64,000 nt of DNA from Trichocoleus desertorum NBK24 (lineage in GTDB: Bacteria > Cyanobacteriota > Cyanobacteriia > FACHB-46). Where the stretch lies: contig NZ_CP116619.1 in assembly GCF_030409055.1 (NCBI RefSeq), forward strand, positions 2,122,628-2,186,627, given 5' to 3'. A program made the translations under genes and the position numbers. Below are positions 17,373-26,738 of the stretch, one piece after another. The notes under the pieces were generated by a model. It saw nothing but the letters and a program-made list of their open reading frames with translations. It did no database searches and was not told the origin of the DNA. Positions within the stretch are counted from its first letter, which is position 1; every line of letters begins with the position of its first letter.

Positions 17373-17822
17373 TTGCTAAGCGTTCTGGTTTTGCACGGAC
17401 CTAACTTAAATCTCCTGGGGCAACGTGAACCAGGGATCTATGGTCGTGTGACTCTAGATGAAATTAACCGTTTCCTAGAGCAGGAAGGGCAAACGCTGCA
17501 AGTCAAGGTGTCTACCTTGCAATCAAATCACGAAGGTGTTTTGGTGGATGCCATCCATGCGGCTCAAGGGCATCATCAAGGAATTGTGATTAATGCTGGG
17601 GCTTACACGCATACGAGCGTAGCGCTGCGAGACGCGATCGCCGCAGTTAATCTCCCCACCGTTGAGGTGCATCTCAGCAATATCTATCGTCGCGAAGAAT
17701 TTCGGCATCACTCATTTATTGCGCCTGTAGCAGTTGGGCAAATTAGTGGTTTTGGCCCTGAAAGCTACCGATTGGGGCTGCATGCTTTAGTCCATCACCT
17801 TCAGAAACTAGCAGCAACTTAA
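17373..17822 (+). CDS. aroQ: 3-dehydroquinate dehydratase, type II
   Basis: It catalyses the third step of the shikimate pathway, dehydrating 3-dehydroquinate. The frame is open from 17253, but homologues begin near [15 protein letters not shown], so a TTG at 17373 (or 17364) is the likely start; this gives about 149 residues, the usual size. Family motifs are [14 protein letters not shown], the catalytic Tyr loop [19 protein letters not shown] and [17 protein letters not shown] with the catalytic His. The far-upstream ATG at 17253 overlaps the 43-residue ORF and is unlikely. Confidence 0.93.
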   Translation: MLSVLVLHGPNLNLLGQREPGIYGRVTLDEINRFLEQEGQTLQVKVSTLQSNHEGVLVDAIHAAQGHHQGIVINAGAYTHTSVALRDAIAAVNLPTVEVHLSNIYRREEFRHHSFIAPVAVGQISGFGPESYRLGLHALVHHLQKLAAT

Positions 17823-17885
17823 CTCCAAATTCGGTCTTCGGTCTGAAGGCTGAGAGGCAGTTGCTGACTTAAAAACCTAGATGGC

Positions 17886-18779
17886 TTAAGCGCGTAGAGT
17901 AGGGCGATCGCCTCGCTGAAACATCGTCCAAGAATTCTTCAAAGCTGTAGGTGCAGGATGCTTGGCGTCATAAACAACGATGACATTGGTGAGGTCACGC
18001 CCTGGATGGACCAAAATCCTACTATGGCTAGCGAGTCCTAGAGAGGAGCCTCCATCTAAATTCATGGCTTCGTAGCAGCCGATCGCTCGCATAATTTTGG
18101 CTTCTCGCTCCAGAGATAAGTTAGCTAAAAAGGTAACAAGCACTAATTTTTTGCCGCCACGTGGGAAACCAATTGCCGCTCGTGATGCAACCCCCAGCAC
18201 GCGCGGATCTCGAAAGCCTTCTGACTTAGGAGCCAGCCAAACCTTGCCCTGTTTTAACAACCTAGGACCACTGGTAATCGAAAACCAATGTTCCTGCCAC
18301 TGAGGTTTGCCATCTACTCTGGCAGTAATCATCTCCGGTTCATTACCTGCTCTTAAGCCCAGCGTCGTTCCATAGTTCTCCCAAGGGCTGTACTTGAGAA
18401 ATCGGCCTTCTGCGACTACGTTGCCCATGACTCGCTTCTCTCCGTCGGTGCTAAAGAAGGTGCCATTCGCCACCACTGCCGCATGAGAACGAGCCACAAT
18501 TCGACCAAAGGCTTCATCTCCATAAGAAACGTGAGCGCTATTGGCTGTAGGAGCCCGATGGGGTAAACCGATCGTGATGAAAGTTTTGGGGTCAGTTAAG
18601 TCAATCGTGGTTTGGTAGAAGGGAATGCCTGCAACTCGACGACGAATCACGTGGGCGGGACGAGCTGCATCCACAGACTCTACTTGGGCAAAGACCTGCG
18701 TCAGGGCTGCACCTCCTAACGCTAAAAACGCCCGCCGGGAAAATTGACGGTGGCTGTTTGTCCCATTCTGACTCGACAT
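17886..18779 (-). CDS. Secreted phosphodiester glycosidase (NAGPA domain)
   Basis: The 297-residue protein starts with a twin-arginine type signal: SRRAFLALGG (about residues 14-23), a hydrophobic stretch and a likely cleavage near VDAARP. The remainder is a NAGPA-like domain with HAAVVANGTFFSTDGEK, RAAIGFPRGGKKLVLV and MNLDGGSSLGLASHSRILV, the last being the family hallmark. Related enzymes cleave GlcNAc phosphodiesters or are linked to exopolysaccharide and wall turnover; the substrate here is unknown. It converges with aroQ. Confidence 0.88.
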   Translation of the reverse strand: MSSQNGTNSHRQFSRRAFLALGGAALTQVFAQVESVDAARPAHVIRRRVAGIPFYQTTIDLTDPKTFITIGLPHRAPTANSAHVSYGDEAFGRIVARSHAAVVANGTFFSTDGEKRVMGNVVAEGRFLKYSPWENYGTTLGLRAGNEPEMITARVDGKPQWQEHWFSITSGPRLLKQGKVWLAPKSEGFRDPRVLGVASRAAIGFPRGGKKLVLVTFLANLSLEREAKIMRAIGCYEAMNLDGGSSLGLASHSRILVHPGRDLTNVIVVYDAKHPAPTALKNSWTMFQRGDRPTLRA

Positions 18780-18998
18780 TCACAACTCCTAAAGCTCCTG
18801 ATTTAGGGTTCCCATGCCCCTCAGTAGCGATCGATTTCGCTACCAAGACTTAATTCCTTGCAACACACCAAAACTCAGGAGATTCAGAGACTAATTTTCG
18901 TGAAGCGATCGCCTTTTTCCTTTCAAGCTCGTGCCTGTCATCTCTCCAGGAAAACTGTTATGGTGCAAATTGTTGTGTTTTTGGTTTAAATCGCCGCT

Positions 18999-19598
18999 GT
19001 GGTGGCCTCCGAATTACCCAAAATTAAGTTTTTGCAGCAACCTACTGCTCCTGCTTGGATCGAGCAAGCTCTGGCTAACTTAGATACGGTTCTGCTCGAT
19101 CACTCTCACTGTGAACGCAAAGCCGCAGGTGTAGCGCTAAACCTAATGTTTCGCTACCCGTCTAACATCCAGATGGTAAAAACTCTAACGGCGATCGCCA
19201 AAGAAGAGTTAGAGCACTTTGAGCAAGTCAATCAAATCTTGGAGCGTCGCGGCGTATCTTTGGGGCCTTTGTCTGCTCCGCCCTATGGTACGGGTTTAAA
19301 TCAACAAATTCGTCGCCATGAACCAGAACGCTTACTCGATTTTCTGCTAGTTTGTGGATTAATCGAAGCGCGCAGCCACGAACGTCTAGGCTTGTTAGCG
19401 GCTCATGTTCCTGACCCAGAATTAGCGCGATTCTATCGAGCCTTGATGGCTTCAGAAGCAAGACACTATGGAGCCTACTGGGTCTTGGCGACGACCTACT
19501 ATGAGCGATCGCTGGTAGAGCAACGCTTAGAAGAGTTGGCAACCGTTGAAAGCCAGTTGCTAGCGACCCTACATCCAGAACCCAGGATTCACAGTTAA
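18999..19598 (+). CDS. miaE: tRNA 2-methylthio-N6-isopentenyladenosine hydroxylase
   Basis: The 199-residue protein is a MiaE-type non-haem di-iron monooxygenase that hydroxylates ms2i6A at position 37 of tRNA. The ferritin-like four-helix core carries the iron ligands: HCERKAAGVALNL (about 46-58), AKEELEHFEQVNQIL (about 67-81) and EARSHERLGLLA and SEARHYGAYWVLA further on. Translation starts at the GTG 18999. Its stop overlaps the ATG of the next gene by one base (TAATG), so the two are probably co-translated. Confidence 0.93.
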   Translation: MVASELPKIKFLQQPTAPAWIEQALANLDTVLLDHSHCERKAAGVALNLMFRYPSNIQMVKTLTAIAKEELEHFEQVNQILERRGVSLGPLSAPPYGTGLNQQIRRHEPERLLDFLLVCGLIEARSHERLGLLAAHVPDPELARFYRALMASEARHYGAYWVLATTYYERSLVEQRLEELATVESQLLATLHPEPRIHS

Positions 19599-20074
19599 TG
19601 CCGCGCTACCGAGAGTTTGTAATTCGGCCTTGGCAACCCCGCGATCGCACTGCTGCGGCTGAGCTAATTCGCTCGGTCTTGGCAGAGTATGGCTTGGGCT
19701 GGGAACCAGAAGGAGCCGATCGCGACGTCTTAGAAGTTGAAGCTTGCTATCAAGAAGTAGGCGGTGAACTTTGGGTAGTGGAACATCAAAATCGCATCGT
19801 GGGCACAGCAGCCTATTACCCTGTAAATCGGGGAGAAGCAGCAGTTGAAGTTCGCAAAATGTATTTGTTGCCCGAAGTGCGAGGGCAAGGACTGGGCAAG
19901 TATTTATTGCAGCAATTAGAGCAAGCGATCACCACGCAACAATTTCAAACCATCTGGATCGAGACTGCCAGTGTTTTAGCTGAGGCTGTCAAACTATACG
20001 AAAGCAATGGCTATCAACCTGCAACTGGGGTAGAAACTGCTCGGTGCGATCGCGTCTATATTAAATGGCTCTAA
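19598..20074 (+). CDS. GNAT-family N-acetyltransferase
   Basis: The 158-residue protein is a single GNAT domain. The acetyl-CoA-binding motif is VRGQGLGKYLLQQLEQAI (about 98-115), preceded by the strand EVRKMYLLPE. It should acetylate an amine on a small molecule, peptide or protein; the acceptor cannot be told. It is coupled to miaE by a one-base overlap, so a link to tRNA or ribosome modification is conceivable but is only inference. Confidence 0.88.
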   Translation: MPRYREFVIRPWQPRDRTAAAELIRSVLAEYGLGWEPEGADRDVLEVEACYQEVGGELWVVEHQNRIVGTAAYYPVNRGEAAVEVRKMYLLPEVRGQGLGKYLLQQLEQAITTQQFQTIWIETASVLAEAVKLYESNGYQPATGVETARCDRVYIKWL

Positions 20075-20081
20075 GGCTCGA

Positions 20082-20909
20082 TTAAGGGCGACCTAACACC
20101 ACGCCCCAAAAATAATCTTCAAACGGCCCTTCATCTGCATCTATTTTCATCTGTTTGGCCCAAGAATAAATATCGCAGCTAAAGTGACCGCTATCGTGCT
20201 TCAAAAATTGGCCCTTTTGGATGACGATGTTGCCTACAAGGGTTATCCAGTGACTAGGGTAGGGCAGTAATGGCTGCTTATTCTGCAAGAGTCCTTCCGC
20301 TGTGATCAAGGCAAAAGCTACACCGCCAGAGGCAATGACTTCCGCAGCTTCGGTTAGAGCTTCAAACTCACCAAACAGGTAAGTATGGTTATACTTCACA
20401 TCGCGGTAGCCGAGAATCTCTCGTACCCAGCCTTTCATTTCCCAAGATTTGGTCATGCCTGACAAATTACGCATCACATCAGGAGCACCTGGATCAACTG
20501 GAAATAAAAGGTTTTCAGAATCGCGCAAGGTAGAAAGGAGCATCCAATCGGCTTGGCCCATGCGGAGACGACCCTGGCTTTGGCGCAGGCGGCTCGTTGC
20601 TTCCACCCAGCGAGTTTTTGACTGGAAACTGCCTACTTCATACAAGCTGCGGCAAATTTCGACATAGCGCACTGGCTGCTTCCGCACTAGTTCGAAGGCG
20701 ATCGAGGCAGGCCCACAAAAAGGTTGCCCCCCTTGATTAATCTGAAAAGGATCAGCGATTCGAGCCCGCATTTCTGCCACTAGCGTCGCTTTATCTAGGT
20801 TGGGCCACATCCCTGGAGCCACGGAGCGCTCAAAGTCTGCGATCGCTTGCTGCGCTTGATCAATTAAGGCCAGGTTAGGCAATGGACCGCCTGCAGGTGA
20901 ATGAGTCAT
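20082..20909 (-). CDS. Unknown protein with a possible papain-fold Cys-His pair
   Basis: I do not recognise a named family in the 275 residues. Two motifs stand out: GQPFCGPASIAFELV with C65 at the start of a helix, and PSHWITLVGN with H220 at a strand start, in the order and spacing of papain-like cysteine peptidases or transglutaminase-like folds. D239 in KHDSGHF could be a third residue. It has no signal peptide or membrane helix. It is alone, converging with the GNAT gene at 19598-20074. Confidence 0.7.
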   Translation of the reverse strand: MTHSPAGGPLPNLALIDQAQQAIADFERSVAPGMWPNLDKATLVAEMRARIADPFQINQGGQPFCGPASIAFELVRKQPVRYVEICRSLYEVGSFQSKTRWVEATSRLRQSQGRLRMGQADWMLLSTLRDSENLLFPVDPGAPDVMRNLSGMTKSWEMKGWVREILGYRDVKYNHTYLFGEFEALTEAAEVIASGGVAFALITAEGLLQNKQPLLPYPSHWITLVGNIVIQKGQFLKHDSGHFSCDIYSWAKQMKIDADEGPFEDYFWGVVLGRP

Positions 20910-20927
20910 GGGGTCTCTACTTCCTTC

Positions 20928-20986
20928 TAGAGCTTGAAATATCTTGCTAGAACTTGAATATCTTGAAATATAAATCTTGAAATATT
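20928..20986. repeat. Short imperfect repeats of CTTGAAATAT
   Basis: Upstream of the gene at 20082-20909 the motif CTTGAAATAT or CTTGAATAT is repeated about four times within 60 bases. It may be simple slippage or a promoter-region tandem site. Confidence 0.45.
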
Positions 20987-21185
20987 GAGGGGTAACGGGT
21001 TTCTACAGTGCCAAGATGACTAATTCCTGTGTAGGAGAATGAACTATTCACAGCAATACAACAGACGAGCCTAAAAAAGCTTTACTATTACTGAATCTAG
21101 TGAATTTTTTAGTCTTGGCAAAATAAGCTTTGTTGCTTTGATTGCCCCGCTCCAGATTGCCAAATCCCCGTTCTTACCATCTGCT

Positions 21186-21728
21186 GTGATTGCCATCTAC
21201 CCCGGTAGTTTCGATCCCATCACCTTTGGCCACCTCGACATTATTCAGCGAGGGGTTAGGCTTTTTGACACGGTCATTGTGGCAGTGTTGCGCAACCCCA
21301 ACAAAATGCCCATGTTCACCGTAGAGGAGCGGATTGAGCAAATTCGACTGGCAACCAGCCATATTCCTGGGGTCCGGGTGGATAGCTTTGATGGGCTCGC
21401 CGTGACTTATGCCCATCTCCGACAGGCTAAAGTGCTATTGAGGGGTCTCAGAGTGCTTTCCGACTTTGAAAAAGAACTCCAGATGGCCCACACAAACAAA
21501 ACTCTCTCTGACCAGATTGAAACAGTTTTTCTCGCAACTTCCAACGAATACAGTTTCCTAAGTAGTAGTCTGGTGAAAGAGATTGCCAAGTTTGGTGGTC
21601 CTGTCGACCATCTCGTTCCTAAACATGTTGCCCTAGATATTTACAGCCGATGTTACGCCAAGACTCATCCAGTAGTAGCCCCGACCGTGATGGATCCAAT
21701 CTCCACACTGGATCATCCCAAAGCGTAG
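21186..21728 (+). CDS. coaD: Phosphopantetheine adenylyltransferase
   Basis: It transfers AMP to 4-phosphopantetheine in coenzyme A synthesis. The GTG at 21186 gives the standard N-terminus [20 protein letters not shown], with the nucleotidyl-transferase T/HxGH motif; an upstream start at 21138 would add 16 residues that homologues lack. Other motifs are [20 protein letters not shown] and [18 protein letters not shown]. The C-terminal tail after [12 protein letters not shown] is about 20 residues longer than usual, and its coding sequence overlaps the next gene by 79 bases. Confidence 0.93.
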   Translation: MIAIYPGSFDPITFGHLDIIQRGVRLFDTVIVAVLRNPNKMPMFTVEERIEQIRLATSHIPGVRVDSFDGLAVTYAHLRQAKVLLRGLRVLSDFEKELQMAHTNKTLSDQIETVFLATSNEYSFLSSSLVKEIAKFGGPVDHLVPKHVALDIYSRCYAKTHPVVAPTVMDPISTLDHPKA

Positions 21729-22381
21729 CTTCCTACGGAGATGCTGCAAGGACGGGAAGTGTGGATATTCAACGAGAGCTGAATCGGCTAGAAGAAATGA
21801 TTCTAGACAGCCCTCGTATTCCGCTCAGCCGTCGCACCCTTGTTGATGAAGAGCAGTTGCTCGACCAATTGGATTTGGTGCGGCTCAACTTACCGACTGC
21901 TTTCCGAGATGCGGAAGAACTGCTGCGGCACAAAGATGACATTTTGCTGGAAACGGAGCAGTATGCCCAGGAAATTGTCGAGGTGGCAGAACGGCGAGCC
22001 GCCCAGATTCTAGATGAATTGGGCATTGTTCGACAAGCGGAGATGGAAGCACGGCAAATCCGCCAGCACGTTCAGCAGGAATGCGAAGCCATGCAGGAAC
22101 AAACAATGGCTGAAATCGACCGGATGCGTCGTCAAGCGCAACAAGACCTAGACGAAATGCGACGAATGGCGATCGCGGAATGTGAGGATATCCAAGAAGG
22201 CGCAGATGCCTACGCCGATCGCGTCTTGGGTGATATGGAACATCAACTGAGCGAAATGGTACGCATTATTCGGAATGGTCGGCAGCAGTTACACACCGAA
22301 ACGCCTGCTCCTCGACCTCAACCCCCAAACCCTTCTGCCTCAAATCGGCATGCCTCACCGTCTAACAAAAAAAATCCGTAA
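21650..22381 (+). CDS. DivIVA-like coiled-coil protein
   Basis: The 243-residue protein starts inside the end of coaD at 21650; a GTG at 21761 is an alternative. After a Ser-rich lead comes [20 protein letters not shown], a conserved block in cyanobacterial homologues. From about residue 95 to 215 it is a continuous coiled coil with many Glu, Arg and Gln. The tail is Pro/Asn/Ser-rich. It resembles DivIVA or F0-b-like helical proteins only in general form. A cell-division or envelope scaffold role is possible. The overlap with coaD implies co-expression. Confidence 0.8.
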   Translation: MLRQDSSSSSPDRDGSNLHTGSSQSVASYGDAARTGSVDIQRELNRLEEMILDSPRIPLSRRTLVDEEQLLDQLDLVRLNLPTAFRDAEELLRHKDDILLETEQYAQEIVEVAERRAAQILDELGIVRQAEMEARQIRQHVQQECEAMQEQTMAEIDRMRRQAQQDLDEMRRMAIAECEDIQEGADAYADRVLGDMEHQLSEMVRIIRNGRQQLHTETPAPRPQPPNPSASNRHASPSNKKNP

Positions 22382-22587
22382 GGTAAATTTTCTCAGCTTT
22401 GGCTCCTGTGTTGTGGAGGTCTAGAATCTGGCCTAGCAGAACCTGCTGTTCGAGCGACCGATGGCACAGTAAAAATAAGCTAAGACTGCGGTCATTCCGG
22501 TAAAACGCTCGTCAGTTCTTAGTGCTTTCATTCTTCTATCACTCAACTGCTTATGGCTGAATCAGTTAGCCTGAGCAGGAGGTTTTT

Positions 22588-24072
22588 ATGCCTTCAGACA
22601 AATTTCGGTATCAGCTACGTCAGGAAGCGGAACACTGGCGTAGAGATGGTTTAATTGATGCAACTCAGTACCAACAACTCGCCGATCGCTATCAGTTCAA
22701 CACCTTAGAAACGGCGGCTCGTAACCGCTTTACGCTTGTTTTGATTGGTCTTGGTAGCCTTCTAGTTGGTTTAGCCGCCATTACCTTTGTGGCAGCCAAC
22801 TGGCAAGAGTGGCCCCGATCCGCCAGGATGACCCTGTTGCTTAGTTTATTCGTGGGTATCAATACTGCTGGGTTTTACCTCTGGCGGCAGCGTTACGATT
22901 CCGGTGCAGAGCGCTGGCAGCACAGGCTGGGCCAAGGTCTACTGCTACTCGGCACCCTCGTTTTGGGCGCAAACTTGGCGCTGATGGCTCAGATGTTTCA
23001 GGTAAACGGCCCCAGCTATGAACTCTATTTGGTGTGGGGTCTGGGCGTTATAGCGATGGCTTATAGCTTGCGTCTCACTTCCTTGGGGGTTGTAGCCATT
23101 CTGCTACTAGGGCTGGGATATTGGCAAGCTTTCTTTAATTGGGGAACGCTGGAACTAGGTAGCACTTGGCTAAGCTGGTTATTGCAATACATGCCTCTCT
23201 GTATTGGTCTACTCACCGTTCCGCTTGCTTATTGGTGTCGCTCTCGCGTCATTTTTGCCCTAGGCGCGATCGCAGTAATTTCGGCTTTTGAAGGTAACTT
23301 AAGCGCTCTAGGCTTAAACTATGGCCGCCTAATTGCTGGAACCCATTGGATTAGCGCGATCGCCTTTGCCCTGCCTCCCGCTCTGCTCTGGGCCTATGAT
23401 GATACCTTTTGGGCCGAACGAGGCCAACATCGACCCCTCAGTTTAGAGGTGCACCGCCCCTTTCAATTTCTCGCCCGTAACTTAGCACTGCTATTTTTGA
23501 GTGTGCTGCTGTACTGGCTCTCATTCCACTGGTTTTGGGATGGACAAGCTACTTACTACCCCACCACAGCAACCCCAGGAGCATTCAATGCGCTGTGGGT
23601 AAACGTAGTAGCGCTCTTAGGGCTTACCCTGCTGGAGTGGTTATACTTAGCTCGCCAAGCCAGAGGCCGTTCTCCTCGCCGCCCTGTGGAACTCTCTACG
23701 CCAGTAATAGCCAGTTTTATTGCCATCCTCGCTGGGCTACCACTTTTGCCCCTAGGGGAAGAGTTCATGCCAGCGATCGCCACCCTCATCGTGAACATAC
23801 TGTTATTTCTCTTAGGGGGCGGGCTAATTCGAGAGGGAATCGCTTCTGGTCAACGCCGAGTATTTTGGCTTGGCATGACTTTATTGAGCCTACAAATTTT
23901 GAGTCGGCTATTTGAGTACAGTACGGGCTTAGTGTTTAAGTCTTTGGTTCTCTTCTTGTGTGGCATTGGCGTCATTGCCATTGGGCTTTGGTTCGAGCGC
24001 TACGTTCGTACCCTCAGCGTCCCGCCCCTGCTCTCAGCCACTCCCACCCCAACTGAGGGAGAAAATTCATGA
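22588..24072 (+). CDS. DUF2157 multi-pass membrane protein
   Basis: The 494-residue protein has a short cytoplasmic N-terminus with the DUF2157 pattern (WRRDGLIDATQYQQLADRY, about residues 12-30), then about twelve membrane helices. GGAGG lies six bases before the ATG. Function in the family is unknown. The stop overlaps the start of the next gene (ATGA), and in many bacteria DUF2157 and GDYXXLXY proteins are neighbours, so they probably act together in the membrane. Confidence 0.88.
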   Translation: MPSDKFRYQLRQEAEHWRRDGLIDATQYQQLADRYQFNTLETAARNRFTLVLIGLGSLLVGLAAITFVAANWQEWPRSARMTLLLSLFVGINTAGFYLWRQRYDSGAERWQHRLGQGLLLLGTLVLGANLALMAQMFQVNGPSYELYLVWGLGVIAMAYSLRLTSLGVVAILLLGLGYWQAFFNWGTLELGSTWLSWLLQYMPLCIGLLTVPLAYWCRSRVIFALGAIAVISAFEGNLSALGLNYGRLIAGTHWISAIAFALPPALLWAYDDTFWAERGQHRPLSLEVHRPFQFLARNLALLFLSVLLYWLSFHWFWDGQATYYPTTATPGAFNALWVNVVALLGLTLLEWLYLARQARGRSPRRPVELSTPVIASFIAILAGLPLLPLGEEFMPAIATLIVNILLFLLGGGLIREGIASGQRRVFWLGMTLLSLQILSRLFEYSTGLVFKSLVLFLCGIGVIAIGLWFERYVRTLSVPPLLSATPTPTEGENS

Positions 24073-24704
24073 CCACTCTATCTACTTCTAGAACTTTACC
24101 GAGCTGGAGATTTTGGCTGCCTTTAGTGTGCCAAGCTGCTTTAATTCTGGCGATTCCGTCTCAAGCCCTGTACACGCAAATTACGGGCCGAACCGTAATT
24201 CTAAAAACGGTTCCCGTAGACCCTTACGATCTGTTACGCGGCTACTCAGTCACGCTCAACTATGACATTTCTCAAATGAGTACCTTGCAGCGGCTTCCGG
24301 GCTGGGCCGAGTTTGAGCAACAAGCGAGTATGAGTCCGGACGTAGGCAGCAGCTCTTTCTATCTAGTACTGCAAGCGCCTAAGAGCACTGATGCTAAACC
24401 ACCACAGCATTGGCAAGCCATTCGCATTAGCCGCGATCGCCCCGCTAATTTAGCCGAGAATCAGGTCAGCCTCCGAGGCCAAATCAGCAATAACACAGTT
24501 CAATACGGCTTAGAACGCTATTACATTCCTGAAGATCAGCGAGATGCGATTAACCAAAACATCAATACAGCTCAAGCTAACCAAGCTTCGCAACCGATTG
24601 TGGTGGCAGTCAAGGTGGATGCTCAAGGACATGCGGTACCCCTAAGTTTTTGGGTAACTTTGGGTAAAGCTCCTGCTCAACAGACATACCACTATCAGTT
24701 TTGA
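24069..24704 (+). CDS. GDYXXLXY-type membrane-anchored protein
   Basis: The 211-residue protein has one N-terminal membrane helix (about 12-32) and an extracytoplasmic domain with VPVDPYDLLRGYSVTLNYDI (about 51-70). This is the GDYXXLXY motif region, although here the G-D-Y is G-Y-S. RYYIPEDQRDAINQ is a second conserved block. Its ATG overlaps the stop of the DUF2157 gene by four bases. The family is not functionally characterised to my knowledge. Confidence 0.85.
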   Translation: MTTLSTSRTLPSWRFWLPLVCQAALILAIPSQALYTQITGRTVILKTVPVDPYDLLRGYSVTLNYDISQMSTLQRLPGWAEFEQQASMSPDVGSSSFYLVLQAPKSTDAKPPQHWQAIRISRDRPANLAENQVSLRGQISNNTVQYGLERYYIPEDQRDAINQNINTAQANQASQPIVVAVKVDAQGHAVPLSFWVTLGKAPAQQTYHYQF

Positions 24705-24784
24705 TAGATTGTCTGAGCCAAAGGGAAACATAGTGAGGCAGTGCTCCACTATGAAATCCCCAGGCAATATTTAGAGTGACTGAG

Positions 24785-25024
24785 TTAATCTTTACGATTG
24801 AGATGGAAAGTTGCACCTAGAGCAGCACCAGCCCCTGCCAGTAAACCACTGCTCATGCCTTCCACTGTCTTTACCGCTGGATCTTGAGTCAGGCATGTAT
24901 TAGTCGGCGTTTCAGATTGCAGACATCGGCTACTATCTGCCCAGCTTGCGGTTCCTCCCAGAATGACGCCAACGGCGCTGCAAGCCACAATGAAGATAAC
25001 GGAGCGATTAATTTTCCTACCCAT
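24785..25024 (-). CDS. Small secreted or membrane protein of unknown function
   Basis: The 79-residue protein has a basic N-terminus and a hydrophobic stretch (SVIFIVACSAVGVILGGTAS, about residues 8-27), a likely signal peptide or anchor. Then come two cysteines (SRCLQSETPTNTCLTQD) and a Gly/Ala-rich hydrophobic segment near the end (SGLLAGAGAALGATF). It may be a small periplasmic or membrane protein. I cannot name a family. Confidence 0.6.
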   Translation of the reverse strand: MGRKINRSVIFIVACSAVGVILGGTASWADSSRCLQSETPTNTCLTQDPAVKTVEGMSSGLLAGAGAALGATFHLNRKD

Positions 25025-25138
25025 AGATAGAGGTTGAACCTGGTAGATTGATCTAAAGCTATCTCAATTTACCCATTCTAGAGGCGAATACCATCGTAGC
25101 TCCACTGAGATCTAACTTTTTTTCGAAATCAAGCTTCA

Positions 25139-25885
25139 ATGCCCATTGGCCTTAATCCAGAGTTTATGAAACGTGCTTCGACAACTTCCCCAGAACCAAT
25201 CGAGGATAAGCAAAAAGCAAAAAATCAAATCTTGCATCTGCTCAAAACTCAGGGGTCGCAAACTGCCACGACCTTAGCCGAACAGTTGCAAGTTTCTCCG
25301 ATGGCAGTACGTCAACATTTGCAGGTGCTGCAAGCCGAGCAGTGGGTAACGTATCAAGAAGAGCGTCGTCCCTTGGGCCGTCCAGTCAAACTGTGGCAAC
25401 TGACCGAGCGATCGCTGCAATTATTTCCCGACAGCCACGCTGACCTCATGACCGATTTGCTCTTGGGGGTCGAAGCGCTATTTGGCACCGCAGGTTTAGA
25501 AAAACTCCTAGCCGATCGCATTCGTCGTCAATTGCAAGCCTACGCAACCAAACTGCCAGAAACTATACCACAGGCGATCGCAGAACCAACTTGGCAAGAG
25601 TGGATCGCTCAGGTAGGAATTGCTGAACCTGTGAAACATCTGGCCCAGCTCCGCACTCAAGAAGGTTATATGGCGGAGGTGGTAAAGGCTGAAGCAGGCT
25701 GGCTGTTGATTGAGAATCACTGCCCCATCTGTGCGGCTGCCCAAACGTGCCAAAAGTTGTGTGGTTCTGAGTTAGAAATGTTTAGGACTCTTTTAGGGTC
25801 AGGGGTCGCGGTAGAGCGAGTTGAGCACATCATCCAAGGCGATCGCCGTTGTGCTTACCACATTCAGCTTGCTTCGAGATCTTGA
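25139..25885 (+). CDS. SufR-like winged-helix transcriptional regulator
   Basis: The 248-residue protein (ATG 25139; an alternative ATG at 25166) has an N-terminal winged HTH: ATTLAEQLQVSPMAVRQHLQ (about 43-62) and a wing at RRPLGRPVKLW. The C-terminal part has C195, C208 and C238 in the SufR-like context ENHCPIC, KLCGSELEMF and GDRRCAYHI. SufR binds an Fe-S cluster and represses the suf operon. Its reported four-Cys spacing (CX12CX13CX14C) is only partly met: the third Cys position is Gly, while C198 and C204 are extra. No suf genes are nearby. This may be a paralogue sensing a different signal. Confidence 0.75.
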   Translation: MPIGLNPEFMKRASTTSPEPIEDKQKAKNQILHLLKTQGSQTATTLAEQLQVSPMAVRQHLQVLQAEQWVTYQEERRPLGRPVKLWQLTERSLQLFPDSHADLMTDLLLGVEALFGTAGLEKLLADRIRRQLQAYATKLPETIPQAIAEPTWQEWIAQVGIAEPVKHLAQLRTQEGYMAEVVKAEAGWLLIENHCPICAAAQTCQKLCGSELEMFRTLLGSGVAVERVEHIIQGDRRCAYHIQLASRS

Positions 25886-26700
25886 GCAATCCGCTCGAGC
25901 AGTTGTTGAATTGCTACCGCATCTTCGGCATCCGGCACCTTGGCAAGGTAAGTTTTTAAGTCTCGGTAAGCTTCAGTCCCAGCACCGACATGGTAGTGCA
26001 AAATGCCGCGATCGCGCAGTTCTAGAGGGCTATCGGGAAACAGCAACAAAATTCGCTCGATCGCGGCTAAAGACTTCTGGGCCTGGTCGCGATTGAGATA
26101 AATCATTTTGAGGTTGGTCAGCATCCTGGCTAGAAACTGACGCGGACCGATCGGCTGGAGAAAGACAGGTTGCAGCTCGACGGAGCGACCATAAATTTGA
26201 TTTAGACGATTTTGGCAATCTTCGGCAAACAAAGTCTCGCCCCGATGGTAGGCATCGATATAAACTTCCATTTCCTCAACGGTAGGGCGAATTAAGAAAT
26301 GTCCTGGCATTCCCACCCCTGCCAAGGGGAAGTCAATTCGTTTCGCCACTTCCATGTAGACCAAGGAAAGCGTAATCGGAATCCCTGTGCGGCGCTCTAT
26401 GACATCATTCAAAAAACTGTTGCGTGGGTCGTAGTAGTCGGCTGTGTTTCCCACAAAGCCTAAATCGTCGTAGAGATATTGATTGATAGCTTGGATCACC
26501 CGTAGGGGATAACGTGCCGCTGGTAGGCGTGTTTCCACCTCAGTCGCCATTGCATCCAAGGCTTTGAAATAAGCTTCGACATCCAAATCTGGATATTCTT
26601 CTTGGGCAATATAAAGTGCTGCTTCTGCTAAATTAATCTGCTCGTCAGGTTGAGCGATCGCGCGGTAGAAAGATTGCCGTGCCCCCAGAAGATCCGTCAT
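25864..26700 (-). CDS. SirB1-family, transglutaminase-like/TPR protein
   Basis: The 278-residue protein has the SirB1 transglutaminase-like N-terminal region: YDPRNSFLNDVIERRTGIPI (about 89-108), LSLVYMEVAKRIDFPLAGVG and PGHFLIR. The C-terminal part (about 180-278) has TPR-like helices (MIYLNRDQAQKSLAAIERIL). The biochemical role is not established in the family. The 3' end overlaps the end of the SufR-like gene by 22 bases on the opposite strand. Confidence 0.85.
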   Translation of the reverse strand: MTDLLGARQSFYRAIAQPDEQINLAEAALYIAQEEYPDLDVEAYFKALDAMATEVETRLPAARYPLRVIQAINQYLYDDLGFVGNTADYYDPRNSFLNDVIERRTGIPITLSLVYMEVAKRIDFPLAGVGMPGHFLIRPTVEEMEVYIDAYHRGETLFAEDCQNRLNQIYGRSVELQPVFLQPIGPRQFLARMLTNLKMIYLNRDQAQKSLAAIERILLLFPDSPLELRDRGILHYHVGAGTEAYRDLKTYLAKVPDAEDAVAIQQLLERIAQDLEAS

Positions 26701-26738
26701 GAATTCTTGCCTTATTTCATGAAGTGGTCAGGTACTTG

